From contig VIIQ02000120.1 in the NCBI GenBank assembly GCA_007449985.2, positions 218,010 to 282,009 on the forward strand: a stretch of 64,000 bases of DNA. The letters run 5' to 3'. The translations under genes were made by a program, and so were the position numbers. The stretch's first letter is position 1. The number at the start of each line of letters is the position of its first letter. The notes beneath the pieces are model-generated. The model saw nothing but the letters and a program-made list of their open reading frames with translations, made no database searches and had not been told where the DNA came from. The DNA is from Desmodesmus armatus (taxonomy: Eukaryota > Chlorophyta > Chlorophyceae > Sphaeropleales > Scenedesmaceae). Below, piece after piece: positions 9,888-22,575 of the stretch.

Positions 9888-11971
9888 ATGGATGATGATG
9901 AGCAGCTCTGCTTTGCAGATGTAGAGGATGATGAGGATGAAGCTGACATAAGGCCAGAGCTACTACAGGAGTACAGGCACCTGTATGCACAGCACAGGGA
10001 GGACAGGCAACAGCATGAGGAAGAAGTGCTCCAGTCGAGGGCCAGACACAGTGTAGCAACAGGCCCAGGCAGGGGGCGTGCAGCCCCACGACGTGCTGCT
10101 GGTGAACCAGCTCAGTCACAGCGCAGGCAGCGTCGGCGGTACACAAGCAGCCTTGCAGATGCAGCAGGCAGTCACACCTTTGGGGCTGTTGGTGAAGAGG
10201 CCATGGATGCTGCTGAAGTGCCACAGGGGCTAGAAGCAGAGGACGGTGTGATAGATGTACAGCGCTTTGTAGCACAGCTAGCTGCAGAGGCAGCAGCAGC
10301 AGCAGCAGAAACTGAACCAGGCTTTGTGTCAGAGGGAGAAGAGCCCAGTGAATGGAGCCAACGCAGTGCGCGTGCAGAAGCAGGATGGCGTCAGCAAGCA
10401 CCACTCCTGGGTGCAGCGGTGCTGCAGGCGGCAGCTGCGCCGGACCCCCAGCAGATCTGCAGTGTGTGTAGCACAGAGCAAGGGTGCACAGTGCGGTATG
10501 TGTGGAGCCAACCAGTTGCTTACATGTTTGCATGCGGAAGCAGCAGCCAGGCGTCAACAGCTACGCAGTCCATCGTGAGGCATGTGCTGAGTATGCACCC
10601 TACAGTCATTCTCTTGTGTGTCTGTTGTCTGCAGGTGTTGGTCTTGCTCACCAGCTGCAGGGTGTGCTCTGCTGTGTAGTGCTTGCGACCAGGCAGCACA
10701 TCAGCACCTGCACCTGCACAAACGGCAGCAGTATGAGGACAGCTGCTGGAAGGAGATGCCAAGGGCTGACCCTGTGGCGGGTGGGTCGTGGTTGCTGCTG
10801 GTCAGCACGCATTGGTGTGCTGCGACATCCTGTAACTGAATGCTTGTGCGCGCTTCAGGTTACTTCCTGTGCATACCCGGCGAGTGCCGACACTGCCACG
10901 GCACCGACATTGGCAGCGCAGCAGTGAGGACGCAGGCCATGGACTACATCACCAGGGGTGCGCAACCAGCATTATGCATCCTTTGCAACTGCTTGTGCCT
11001 GCTGCCTAGTGACGTAGCATCCAGGCCCACCCAAACTCTTGCATGGGGTTACTATGTGTGGATGTTCTGGCCGCAGATGGAGTGGTGCAGGCCAAGCAGG
11101 CTGCGTTCCAGTGCCTCAACCCAACTTGCGGCAAACATGTCTGGCAGCGGCCTCAGGACTTCATCAGCATGGGGGCTTGGCCAGCATCGCTGGATTACGA
11201 CCACTGCAGGTAAAGGCGCCGTCTAACATAGCACCTGGAGTGCTTGCCGTCAAGGTGCGGCGTAGCATTGGACGTCGCTCAAGGGTGTACTGTAATGCCG
11301 CAGGACCATCGTGGCTCAAGACGTCCTGCAGCTGTACGACTGCTTGAAGCTCAGCAGCCCTACACTGTCCTTGGCTGCTTTCTGCAAGGCAATCTCAGAG
11401 TCGGCATGGCGCAACAATCTGCAGCAGGTCGGTGATCGGCTTTGGGAGGGGGTGTGCGGCCCCGCGGGGTGGGGGGGGGGGAGATCAGCTTTCGCTCCAT
11501 CCGCATTTCACTAGCACACCGGCACTGCTTGGCTGTGCGCACCATCAACCAACCTAGGGCTGCAATAGATGTTGGCGCCAAGACAACCCAGGGTGCTGTG
11601 CTTGTTGCATGTTGCAGCCGTTGCGCGCCATCAGCACCAGCGCCTTCAGCCGCGCTGCTACTGAGTTCAGCAACTGTCAGCTGGACCTGCGGCTGGGCGT
11701 GCAGCTCCTGGATGACCTGGTGTGCCCTGCATGCAGTGGCGGCAACTGTGCATACCACATTGACGGCAACATGAAGCTCTTCATCTGGCAGCGGCAACGG
11801 GAGTTGTGGCGAGCTCCACACTCTCAGCTGTTCTTTGCTGACGATGGGGATGTGCAGCTGACAATCCAAGCTGTGGATTGGGCCAGAGTGTTGGAGCAGC
11901 ATGGCCCATGCCACCCACCCGGATGGCATCCCGCACAAATTGGCCATCGGCCAGTATTGCCATCTCCATGA
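9888..11971 (+). CDS. KDZ-type transposase with CxC zinc module, 3'-truncated
   Basis: Six exons join in frame: 9888-10495, 10635-10780, 10859-10923, 11025-11209, 11304-11427 and 11618-11971, for 493 residues. All introns are GT-AG (79-190 bp) and the phases match at every junction. The acidic N-terminus (MDDDEQLCFADVEDDEDEAD) is followed by basic and Ala-rich sequence. Joining exons 1 and 2 creates CSVCSTEQGCTVRCWSC, then LLCSACDQAAHQHLHLHKR, the cysteine/histidine CxC module of Kyakuja-Dileera-Zisupton transposases. Later exons give GYFLCIPGE, CLNPTCGKHVW, MGAWPASLDYDHC, then EFSNC...CPAC and HIDGNMKLF, the order expected for KDZ. The frame ends soon after FFADDGDVQ, so the C-terminal part of the catalytic domain is missing and it runs into the opposing gene. 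I see no terminal inverted repeats. It is probably a dead remnant. Confidence 0.75.
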
Positions 11972-13282
11972 AGCTCCTCTTGCTGCCAGGGACAAGGCCT
12001 GCCGCGGCTGGCCCGCGAGCGCCAATCACAGTGAAGATGCGCGTGCCGGCCAGGCGCTTATCTTGCACCTTCACTGGCAGATATACGCCTTCGCTGGCCT
12101 TGCTGCCGATCTGGTCCTCGTTGGTGAGCAACTTGCTGTGGATCACTCCTGACAGCTGGATGGTGACGCTGCACTTCATGGCTTTCATCAAGTCGTTCAT
12201 CTGCAAGACATCAGCAAAGGCATGCGGCGGCGCAACGTCAATGTGATGCTGGGCCAATGCACCCAAGGCTGGTGTGAGGTCCAAGTGAGGTAGAACAACG
12301 TCCTTGCAACCTTCAAGTAGGCGCTGACTACCAGGACTGATGCTGGGAAGCTTGCATCAGGTGGCAGCGCCTGCGTCCCGGCAGCATCCCATGCACTGCG
12401 TCTGTTACTGGGTGCCAAAGCAGCTTGCAGAGGTCCTACTAGCTGTGCATCACTGTTCGTGCTGCTGCTGTGGCGCGCACCTGTTTGCTGTAGAGGACCT
12501 CGTTCAGGTGGCTTTTGTAGTTGTAGGCTGCTTTTCTGTTGACACCTTTGGGGGGCTGGCCAACACCACAGTAGAAGTGGTCTGCCTCTTCCGCTGCCCC
12601 TTCTGGTGCCTCCTCTGCTGGCTGCTGCTGCTGCTGCTGCTTGTTCTTGGTCCGTTTCCGCTGGAACAAGCCCTCAGGAACTTCTTGCAGGCATTTTCTG
12701 CACTGGACACTCCTGTGAGCACCAAGAGGGAGGGGGTGTGTCATTGCTTGGATGGTTGGGTTGATGCTGCTTGCTTTTGTTGTGCACACTCAGCCTGTTC
12801 GGCCTCAGTGATCATGCATACCTGCCATAGAGTGGTTGCTTGCATTGTTGGCCAGTCTCTGGGTCTATGTATGGACACTCCTTGCTCTTGAAGTTGGTTA
12901 CAGTCCCATCTTCCTCTGGCACGGTCAGGTTCTGGCTGTTCTGGTTGGAAGGTTGCAGGGGGCCGTCAACTGCTGCATCTGACGGATCTGTGACTGAAGA
13001 CATCGCAGAGTAAGGCAGCTGCTTGTGCCAGCTGCTGCTGTGTGTCACATAGACAGAAGTGCCTGGTGGTGATCTGGTTTGTTCAAATGCGGAGCTGAGC
13101 AGATGAGCTGACAGCTGACCGATCCAGGAGAACCCATCAACGATAAAGCAAAGTGCAAGGGCTGATGCGATCTGGCCGGCTGTTGTTGAGCTTTTGTTTT
13201 GAAAAGCTGCCGTTTGTTGACTTTGCTGGGTGCCTGAATTATCGGCAAAGTCCCCTATATCACTACGTGAATCTTCGGACAT
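11781..13282 (-). CDS. Uncharacterised gene with a four-cysteine motif
   Basis: I do not recognise this gene. It is read from the start MSEDSRSDIGDFADNSG (13282) to exon 1 end 12822. A phase-2 intron to 12712 joins CPYIDPETGQQCKQPLYGR to SVQCRKCLQEVPEGLF, making a possible zinc site (C-x9-C-x10-C-x2-C). Exon 2 (12712-12481) then carries a basic stretch, a Gln run and a PAEEAPEGAAEEADH acidic segment. Downstream frames read VLVVSAYLK, then DVVLPHLDLTPALGALAQ, CSVTIQLSGVIHSKLL and RIFTVIGARGPAAAGL. A one-base frame change near 12300 needs either an intron or an indel. The 3' end is uncertain and overlaps the end of the transposase on the other strand; the two could be a composite of one decayed element. 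Confidence 0.45.
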
Positions 13283-13670
13283 ACACCGTATATGCACTCC
13301 TCTGTATCCTCGACCTTTTCCCTATACTACATACATGCCACGGTTGTCTTGGACGAGGAGATAGATAAGATGCTGTGACGACAGGCACTTCATACGGGTG
13401 GCGGCACCTTGCATTCATTCGCACCTTTCTACAGCTATCTCGCACTTTGCACCTTGCATCGTGGGTCCGGTGGTTTACCACAGCTGAGCAGCATGTCCAG
13501 TCTACAGTCTGTCTCGCGGTCTACGTCTCTCTCGCATACCGGCATCAGTCCGTTCTTCTTTTATTGCATTGAGTAGTGTTTGAACCCTGCTTGTCGCCGA
13601 CTCTCTCTTCCTACAGATTTCAGTCGGTCTGCTGTCATTTACAGGCAGAAACTGCCCGCCGTTTGGCATC
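13283..13670. promoter_or_regulatory. Divergent intergenic region
   Basis: About 390 bases between two genes transcribed away from each other, so it should hold both promoters. It is pyrimidine-rich near the LRR gene (CTCTCTCTTCC at about 13604). I see no clear TATA box. Confidence 0.35.
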
Positions 13671-15623
13671 ATGTCAAGTCTTCTTTCGCTGCCAGAGGAA
13701 GTCTTTAAGCTCGTGGTGCAGCGCATACCGGTCAAGGATAGGCTTGCCAGCTGCTGCCTGGTGAACAGGGGGCTGCATGCAGCAGCAGTAGCAGTGACAA
13801 AGGAGCTTCAGCTCGGTGTGTTTTCGAGGGTCAATCAAGAAGACAGCCATAATAAGATCTTCTACGGATCTTCATTCCGCGCACAGTCGTTCCTGGGATG
13901 GCTGGCCCACTACGGACAGCACCTGACGTCCCTGAAGATGCACACATTCCCTGAGGCACTGACGCAGCTGGCCTGCCCCAATCTGCTAGAGCTTATCGTG
14001 GAAGGCTCCTGCAGCGTGCAGCTGGCACCATCGGCAGATGGCCTTCCTGGTGTGGCTGAGGGCTGCCTCAGCCTGACTCAGTTGGAGTTGCAGTGCGACA
14101 TCGTTGATGCCCCTGACAACGCTCCACTTCACGGCCTATCAAGTCTGGTTCATCTGCAGCATCTGTTCTTGATGCCTAATGACATGCACGACAATAACTA
14201 CGACATCATAGGTTTGTCGCCTGACACGCTGCCGTCCTTGGAGCACCTAACGCACCTACGTGTGAGAAAGTTGGACGCCGAGAACCTTCTGCAGCTGGCC
14301 GCCCTCACACGCCTGCAAGAGCTCGAGCTGGATGTGTGTGGTGACAATTCGGTCGGACCTATCAGTGTGCCCGACCTGGCTTTTCCTGCATCCCTCACGC
14401 AGTTGTGGCTAATGTCGACGTCGCCAATAGAGGCTGGCGTGCTGGAGCTAGTCCCGACCAGCTTGCAGGAGCTTTGGATCGTAGCCTTTGTGGAGGGCAT
14501 TGGTAACTTATTTTTGTCTGGCATGGCTAGGCTGAGCCACTTGACTGAGCTATCCGTAGAGGTCCTTGGTGGCCTGGACTGGCCGCCTGCTGGTCCTGCA
14601 TACTCTGCCCTCACGGCCAGCAGCGACTTGGTGTCACTTGCCTTGACTAACTGCAAGCTGCCAGAGGGTGTGTGGCCATACATGTTCCCTGCCTCACGCA
14701 GACTGCCTCACCTGACCTCCATCTTTGTTGAGACTGTATTTGAATGGGGGTTCCCTGAATTGCCCTTTGCTTGGTGTGCAGAGGGTGTGTCTGGCCTTGT
14801 CACCTGCTGCCCCAACCTGCAAGAAGTTCAGAGGCTGTCACTGCAACACGGGTCGCATGTATCTGAGCTGCACAAGCTCACGGCCTTGACTGAGCTTCTG
14901 TTAGGGTATGGTGTTGGCATCTCACCAGCCTTTGAGTCGTCCATGAAGGGCTTAGCAGCTGTTACACAGCTCAAGGACATGATTTTGTTGCTGGACAACG
15001 AGGACTTGCCAGAGGCGGCCTTGCTCCCGCTTACAGCTCTCACCTCCTTGACAAGACTGGATGTCTACTCATCGCGGGAGGAGCCCCATGTCTACCTCAG
15101 GAGTGATGTGAGTCTTTGCTGCTGCAGTGACAGACAACACAAACCTGACACACCAGTGCGCATGTGCATGATCAGCAATGTGCATGATCAGCCATGTTGT
15201 CTGCTCTGCACAAAGGGAAGGGAGACACATGTGGGTTGCAAACTCTCATAAATGGCTTGCGTGCTTACCATGCCTGCCCGCTATGACTTCTGACACTGTG
15301 CATGTGTATCTGTGCTGTAGGCCGTCTATCCAGATCCCTCCGATGTGTGGTTGCAGCTGCTGGAGCAGTGCACTGCAGCACCCGGCTGCCAGCACGTGGC
15401 CCTGCGCAGCTTGGCACAGCAGCTGGCTCAGCAAAGGGTGACAACAGCGCAGCAGCTGGCTGAGCTGAGAGGGATTGTCACGCAGCAACAACAGCAGGTC
15501 AACACACAGCAGGAGCAGATCGCTGCACAACAGCAACAGATTGCCATGTTGCTGCAGCTGTCAGCCCAGCAGGTTGCATTTGGGCAGGGTGGGCATGCTG
15601 CTGGCTTGCAGGTGCAACCCTAG
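13671..15623 (+). CDS. F-box/LRR protein with Gln-rich coiled-coil tail (intact)
   Basis: This is the best-preserved member of the family and the reference for the others. Exon 1 is 13671-15107. The intron is 15108-15320 (GAT|GTGAGT, CTGTAG), phase 0. Exon 2 is 15321-15623. The product is 579 residues. The start MSSLLSLPEEVFKLVVQ opens directly into an F-box (about 3-45, with PVKDRLASCCLVNRGLHAAA), suggesting a substrate receptor of an SCF ubiquitin ligase. About 400 residues of irregular LRRs follow, with the signatures SSLVHLQHLFLM, SLTQLWL, WPPAGPAYSALTASSDLV, GVWPYMFPAS and HVSELHKLTALTELLL. Exon 2 gives DPSDVWLQLLEQC, a QQLAQQ heptad region and a Gln-rich coiled coil that may mediate oligomerisation. 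Target and partners are unknown; SCF membership is inferred from the F-box only. Confidence 0.85.
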
Positions 15624-17140
15624 CTACAGCATCAACTGACCGTGTCCGTGCTAGTGCTGGTCCGGTGGGCCACTGCCTCTTGCAGCACACTGTGTTTGCA
15701 CACGAACGGCTGCTGACGCGCCATTTGCTTGTTTTTCTATGTGTTGGTGGGGTGGCCGCTGGACGCCGTGGTCTGATTGAGTGTATGCCCAGCCAAGGTT
15801 GGCAACCTTAGTGATGCTTTCAACAATGCCCTAGCTGCGCAGCTAGGGCACTGCAACTGCTGATGTTGGCACATGATGCCTGCAACTGTGCTTGCAGCGC
15901 TACACAATACTGCACTAGTGTAAGCCATTTTTCGATGTGTGTATGTGTTTTGGCAGTTGCCGGAGTATGAGCAGGGTTGAGCATGGGTTCAGATGTTTGT
16001 TGAGAATGACCTCGCATGTGATGAGCATGTTGAGTACCCATTTGTGGTGTCTGATGTAGTCTGTGGGGCGCGTGACCCTGAGTACCCCCCTGTGGTGTGA
16101 GATGTAGTTTGTGGGGTGCGTGACCCTGAGTACCCCCTTGTGGTGTGAGATGTACTCTGTGGGGTCTTTGCAGTGCAATGGTTGGCCTGAAGAGGACGAC
16201 CCCATCCTACATGCTCCTCAGACTCTGTGTGTCCAACCTTCAGCTGCACCTGCATGCTGTCGTGTTCTGGGTGCACTGCTTGCCCAGCCATCTAGCTCCT
16301 TTGTTGTAAGCGATCATGGCAGCTTGAAGATTGTGCATGCCGCCAGCAGCTGACCGGCTGCTTCCGGGGCCTCCTCCTGGCAGCGTCCCCAACGGCCTCA
16401 TAGTCGCGTTCCACCGCATGTGTGCACTGTGTAAATGGTCAACACGGCCCATGATGTTGCTGTGTCAACCGATCACCCTGATGATGATCCTTGCCATGCC
16501 TGCTGGCTTGAAACTGCGTGGACCGTGGCAGCTTCACCTTGAACTTCTGCAAGGAAGGAACCCTGGATGGGTCTAACATGTCATGAAAAAAATGGCCAGA
16601 AATGTACATGCTGAGCATTGCTTGGTATGAGATAGGACAGCCCACGTCTCACGCTCAACATGTTCGAACAATGATTTGTCCATCAACGATTGGGGGGCTT
16701 GATACACATGCATGCATGCACACGAATACGTTTGCTGCAGTCTTGGTTGCAGAAGCGCCGATCTGTAAAAGGGAGAGCCGGGTGGCGAAAAACAATCAGA
16801 CAACCTTACTGACCCTGTGTGAAACGGAAGGCGCAATGCGAGCGGCAGCTGTTGGTGAGGAGCCCTGTCCGTGGCACGGATACGGAATGCTGCGGGGTGC
16901 TAATGGATGGCATTTAGTCGCTTTTAGCACGACACACTGCCAGTATATGTCATCTGCATGTCGTTGGGGCTTGAACCGGCAGCAATATCTGCACAGCACC
17001 AACACGCAGTCACTGAGTCGGTGCAGCGGTGGGCACTTCTCAGCGCGCCCCAGCAAGGCCTCCCTCCAGCAATGTTGCACCAAAGAATACCGTGTGCACC
17101 TTGCGCAACACGTGTTGCATCTATCTCCAGTAGGCCAGCA
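15624..17140. other. Intergenic, with hairpin and minisatellite
   Basis: No convincing gene. It holds a perfect 22-bp palindrome at 15828-15849 (GCCCTAGCTGC and its complement), which could be a hairpin just past the LRR gene, and the 48-bp minisatellite listed separately. Upstream non-coding exons of the next gene could lie here but I cannot place them. Confidence 0.4.
16032..16170. repeat. 48-bp minisatellite, about 2.9 copies
   Basis: Three units begin with GAGTACCC at 16032, 16080 and 16128 and continue TGTGGTGTGAGATGTAGT..TGTGGGGTGCGTGACCCT with a few substitutions. Confidence 0.85.
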
Positions 17141-20100
17141 ATGTCTCCATGCGTGCAAGTCTATGCAGCCAAGAAGAACAAACCCCAGACCAGCAAAGTG
17201 CGCAAGAGAAAGGTGCACAACAGTGGAGGGCTGTCTGCACTGGACCAGTACCCTTCCAGGCAGCAGGGCAGCAACAGGCCCGAGTTGGCGTTTGGCTCAC
17301 TCCTGGGGGCAATGGGCATGAAGGAGGCAGCAGACCGCATGTTTGACTCCCGGGTGCCGGACTTCATCACAGAGTTTGAGGAGTCAGATGAGACCCTGGC
17401 AGGGTAGGTGCCCGGCCAATTGAATTGGCAAGGTTGCAAGCGTTGTGGGCAGTGCCTGGTAATAAACAAGACAGCTGTCACTCTGGGGCGTTCGATTTGG
17501 TGTGTTGCATGAATTGAGGAGTCACAGGTGACCTCAGCGTAAGTGCTGATGGGACTCCACTGGCAGTGCCTGGTGCACAGAAGCAACAACCGCAAAGATT
17601 CACAACAGCCCGTATGACATGACTCGTGCTGCTGCCAGCATCGCAAGGTGCCACAACAAGTAGGTGTAGCACCACCATGATGGCCAACGTGTTGGTGGTG
17701 CCCCCTGTAGGCTTTCAGCTTCGCAAAAGTTTGCAGTCTGCCATGCAGTGGACACCGCCTGTAGTACAGCTCGTATGATGCCCATGCACCTGGTGGCTCT
17801 CAGCAGCAATAACTTCGAGGTGGCGGTGGGGACTGAAAACCTTACCATGCGCTTGGGAGCACAGGTGTGTGTGCAGCAGCTGTAAGGTGCCCTAAGTACA
17901 GACCCCATCTGCCAGCTGTGTCTTGAATGGGCGCTGCCGCAGTGCATGCCATGCAGTGCAGCCGCTCCCTGAGCTTTGCCAGAGCTTCATCCTGCAGCGT
18001 CCATGCCAGTTGCCAGCTGATAGGCTTGGAGGCAGCTGTATGCGTGAACATGCCTGAACAGGGTGTGCCTGGCAGGAGACCCCTAGGCGTAGCGGATCCA
18101 AGTGATGATCTCCTGTGCTCGCTTTGGCCAGTAGTGTATCACTTGCAACTAGGGTTTGGCCAGCAGTGTATCATAAGTGCCCCGAGGCAAAAGCTCTTGT
18201 CATCCCCTGGCTGTGTCTGCTGTGGTTTGTGAAGTGCAGCTGCAGAGAGAAGGCGGGGAAGAGTGGTTCTTCAAATCACCGCCCGGAACACCCTTGCTGA
18301 AGGACACCCCAATCAAGTACGATCAGCCAGGCACTAACTGGCAGAGCTTTGCCAACACACAGCACGGTGGCATACAAATGCTGCCCGGTTCAACACATGT
18401 GTCAGTGGGATTTGCAGACCTAGGAGAGCTGGCAGCGGCAGTAAGTGCATGGGACACAGCAAATGCAGGCCCTGAGACGTCATTACCACAGGCTGCAGTA
18501 CCGGGCAGGAAGCAGGGACCACGCAATCAGCAGGGCAAAAATTCACAGCGGCTCCAGCCTGCAGGGGGCGGCAACTTTGAGTATGTCTTGCAGCTGCTGC
18601 AGCGAGCTCAAGCAGTCAACAGCAATAGCTTCAACAGCAGCAGCAGCAGTCAGAGCGACAGCCCCATCGACAGCAGCAGTGGTGGTGACGCTACCAGCAA
18701 CAGCAATGCCTTCGGCCAAGGCAGTGATGGCAGTCACAGCAGCAGCAGCAGCAACCCCAATGTACAGCCTGGGCAGCCTCTAACCTGGGTGGGCTATGAC
18801 GCCTCACCTTATGCAGTGGCCAAGGCTGCTGTCCTGCTGGAGATGATGAAGGGTGGAGCAGGGACAGATGCAGTACTGCAGGTACCGAATAGTCACTATC
18901 ATATCATATCATATCATATCATATCATCAAATCACCATGGCATGGCCTAGCTTTGAGTCATAACCGTTATGATGATGATCTGGGACGGTGCACGGCACAC
19001 TGTGCGGCACAAGCTTGGCTTTGAGGCCAGCCAGCAGCTGTGCAATCGAGCGCTTCGGAAGTAGTGTAAATGAAGCCACTCAGGCGGCTGAGCTATATTG
19101 CCAGCAACACATGATGCATCATCGACGGGCAGTTAGGGGCACTGCCTGTCGGAACTTCCGGCATCAGAGCGGCTCTGATTCACAGCCATGCCCCGGCTGT
19201 TTGTGTTGTTGTGCTGTAAATGCAGGTGTGGTTCTCGTCCTGCTGGTCCTTTGCAACCAAGACAGCCTTCTTAGAAGCCCTGTCAGCAGTGCTATGCAAC
19301 AACCCGCCAGCACCAGCTGGCCTCAGCAGCCTGCTCACCTCCGCTTTCAAACAAGCCAGCACAGACAGACAGAGCAAGCAGCCCGGCAGTCCCAGCAGCA
19401 GGGCACCTGCTGCCAGTCAGCTCAGCAGTGATGTGCTGCGGCTCCTGCAGCACTGGCAGCAGCACCCAGATGTGCCGCTGTCTAAGTCCCGCAGCAGCTG
19501 GGCTGAAGCTTGTCACCAAGACAGGGGCGTACATCGGAGGCTTCAAGAGGAAGCAAGACAGGCTGGCGCTGGCACGATACAACTTCACAGGTGCGCCGAG
19601 AAGCAGTTTGACTCGCATCAGGTCACCTGCGGCTGGTTGCAATGCCATTCCTCCGGGAGGAGACATCAAACAGTGTCTACTGCCATGGCTCATCAGTCGG
19701 ACTGAGATAAATTGCACGTTGCCCTCACCCAACATTGCCGTTAGTGAAAAAAGTTCAAAGAGAGAGAGCAATCATTGAGATGGTAATGTGCATCGTCATC
19801 GCCTTGCACATGTTGCTAAGAGACCAAGTTTGTCAGTCTGACTAGTGCACATGACTTTGCCAAGTGTCACCCCTGGGGTGCTGTGACAGCACAGAGGCAG
19901 AGCTTGCAAAAGCTTTGTTGCCACTACGCACTGGCGGCTAGCCTGGCACAGCATTTCAAATCTCTGGCAGAGAGCCTATTTGGTGACCTTGTGACCTGCC
20001 AAGCAGTGCTGCCATGCTGTGCTACCCGCAGGAGAGCTACTCACTGCTGATGTTGGCAGCACAGCCATGTGCTCACTTCCCTGGGGCCGGTCCATGACTG

Positions 20101-22575
20101 CAGATGAGAACTTCTTGGCAGTAAGTACCTGACACACGACTGATCAAAGACAGTATTACGTCTGACGCGGAGACTGAAGACAAGTTGGAACACCTGCAGA
20201 TGTTTGCTTGTGTTCATATGTGCTGCAAACCTGGTACATGCTTATCACACACCCCATACAGTATCGGCTGCATCTCAAATGACAAGCTGACTCCAAGGAC
20301 GGGTCCGACCCGAGCAGAATGCCGGGCAGAAATGTGTTGTTGAGTAGTGGCACTGTGGCCCAAGCAGTGAACTCTACTAGAGCGGTCCCCCACGTTAGCT
20401 CTGTCGGCAACCAGGCTGTCCTTGAATTCAGCCGTCATAAAAGTAGCGCTGCTAGCATGTGGCCCTCCCGGTGCTTTGGTGCCCTGCACTGCTGTGATAG
20501 CGGTTGCTCTCTTGGCCAGCAACTCCGCTCATCTGTGTGCACATGCTTGCAGACCCTGGAGCTTTCCGTATTGTCCAAGGAGTGGACCACACAGCCGCAA
20601 CAGCTGGATGTTGTGGCATCAGGGGTGTCTGTGTGGCGGCGCCGCATCTCCAGGCTGTCTGAGCTGCTGAGGCAAGGTGCAGTCACAGCTGAGGTGGGTC
20701 ACCTAGCAGTTCCGCCGCAGAGCCGTTGAACTTCTGACAACACATATTTGACTGCTGGCTGCAGCATGATGCTGCGGTGTGTGCTTGGAGTTCATGATTG
20801 CTACTGATCTAGACCTGTAACTATGTAGCTTTACGTCCGGCCAACTGTAAACATGCCTATCATGTGGGGACCAGGCTCACCTGGAAGAATGCAGTGCATT
20901 CTTCTTGACACCCACTCATAGCCAATGATTGCGAAGTCACTTCAAGTGACTCACTCTGAGACAGTGTGTTTTGCTGACCTGCCACAGGTGCGGCATGCAA
21001 CCATTGAGCTGGGCAACAAGGCAGCAACTGAGGCAATCCACAGCCTTCACCCCACCAGCATGAGCTGGAGCAACGTGCCAGACTACATGGTCCTGAAGGT
21101 AAGAGCCTTGTGGCCGATCAAGCCGAAGCCGCTCGGAGTGTGGGCCACACCATGCGCTGGGCCCTGGTGTGTCAAGCCTTGGATTGAATTGATGACTTGC
21201 ACCGCTCGTGCTGAGTTGGCCATGCCATGGTGTGCATGCCGACGCCCAATACTGAGCGTCAAACTAGTTTGGGAGTGCAGAGGCTACTTCCAGCCAGCTG
21301 AGCAGTGCTTTGTGCCACCAACTTGAAGTGCCTACCGCAGATGATGCCGCCAGACCACAGCAGCTACTGCCAGTCACTGAATACTACTACCCTAGTAGGG
21401 TTCATGCAGCACAATGGCCAGACTGCCGCACTGTGTCTCATGGTTTTGCCTTGTCTTGTACATGTCTGCAGGACTACTTTCACTGGCCCAGGCTTGCTCT
21501 GCCCCCGCAACGGTTCACTTCATGCACAGCATGAACTGGGTGCGAGAGGTCAAGTGCGCCTGTCACGTAGACTTCCTCGTGACCCGCGCTGCTGCACTGG
21601 ATACGGGTGGATCGGATGCTGAGATGCTGGCTGAAGCGATGGACCAGGTGGGGTTCAGACCGCCACCACATGGCACACAGCAGCGCCAAACATAAACGTG
21701 TCATATTTGGGTTCCGAAAACCCTTTCAGAGCAGCCAGCTGCAGGCCTTCTAAAGTGTGCAGTGTATGGTGCTATGATTTTGCAGGCGAGTCCCACTGGG
21801 ATGGGTCTAGCCTACTAGTCTAGTAGTAGTTCAAACTACTTTAGCAAGCTTGCCGGGCTGAAATGCATACTGCAACTTACAGTGTAGCAGTACAGTGATT
21901 GAAACTCGCCGAGACAATTCCAGCCTGGTCACTGCAACGTAATTGCACTCAGGCGTTGGAAGCAAGCCTGGAAATGGGCTCAACTGCGATTGTCCAGTCC
22001 TACTCCAGCTTCAAGGTGGACAAGCTGCTGCTGACAAGGCCCACCGTGGACAACCCAAGGAACATTATAGACTTCCACCTGTACCAGGCGTATTACACGG
22101 TTAGATCACCGCAGCCTGACAGGCTCGTTGAAAACGCCATGAATTAGCAACAACCACCATCGAGAAACATTGCTTTGTGGCCGCTGACTATCAGCAGTAC
22201 CGGTTGTATAAGAGCAGCACAGGACAGCCTGTGACAGTGTCGCTGCGGCAGCGACGGTCGCTGCGGCAGCGCATGCATGTGAAGGCCACAAATACAACAC
22301 TGGTGTGCTGCGTCTTGTCTGCTGCGCAGGCCTGGCTGGAGTGCTTCATGGCAGCGGCGCAGCAAGCTGTGGCTGGCACAGACCCTCAGTTGGTGGCAGC
22401 GTTGACGCCAGATGTCCCTCGCCCCACTCTGATGGAGGTCGATGACTTGCCGCGTCTGAATGAACTGCAGCATGATGCCAGCACCCACATGACCGTGCTA
22501 GAGGAGCCTTCATACACCCCCTTCCACCGTACCTCCTCCACTTTCTTCACTGCTTTTGTTCTGTATGGAAGCTGA
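17141..22575 (+). pseudogene. DUF4470-like multi-exon gene with two frame breaks
   Basis: Many exons with matching phases can be read. They are 17141-17403, pieces near 17600-17655 and 17763-17870, about 18240-18881, 19226-19590, 20032-20120, 20553-20693, 20988-21098, 21472-21647, 21953-about 22100 and about 22160-22575. Motifs in order are VGYDASPYAVAKAAVLLEMM, VLQVWFSSCWSFAT, LLQHWQQHPDVPLSKSR, GGFKRKQDRLALARYNFTG, ELLTADVGSTAMCSLP, SMSWSNVPDYM and VHFMHSMNW. From memory this order matches the C-terminal half of DUF4470/MYND proteins of fungi and algae; the usual N-terminal DUF4470 motif is not visible. Two one-base shifts break it: near 19501 (one G too many in TGGGCTGAAG) and near 21484 (one base missing after ACTTTCAC). 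Function is unknown. It is either a pseudogene or two base errors. Confidence 0.55.
18896..18928. repeat. ATATC pentanucleotide microsatellite
   Basis: About six tandem ATATC units lie just after the splice donor at 18882, inside an intron of the DUF4470-like gene. Confidence 0.9.

Noticed and set aside
10451..10510. Frameshift in the transposase between CSTEQG and AQCGMCG
   Set aside because: A GTATGT donor at 10496 and the acceptor at 10634 restore the zinc motif in phase, so no shift is needed.
10484..10927. Other plus-strand frames across the transposase introns
   Set aside because: They contradict the phase-consistent exon chain that builds the zinc module.
16032..16170. Possible CRISPR-like array
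   Set aside because: Units are contiguous 48-bp repeats without spacers, in a eukaryotic genome.
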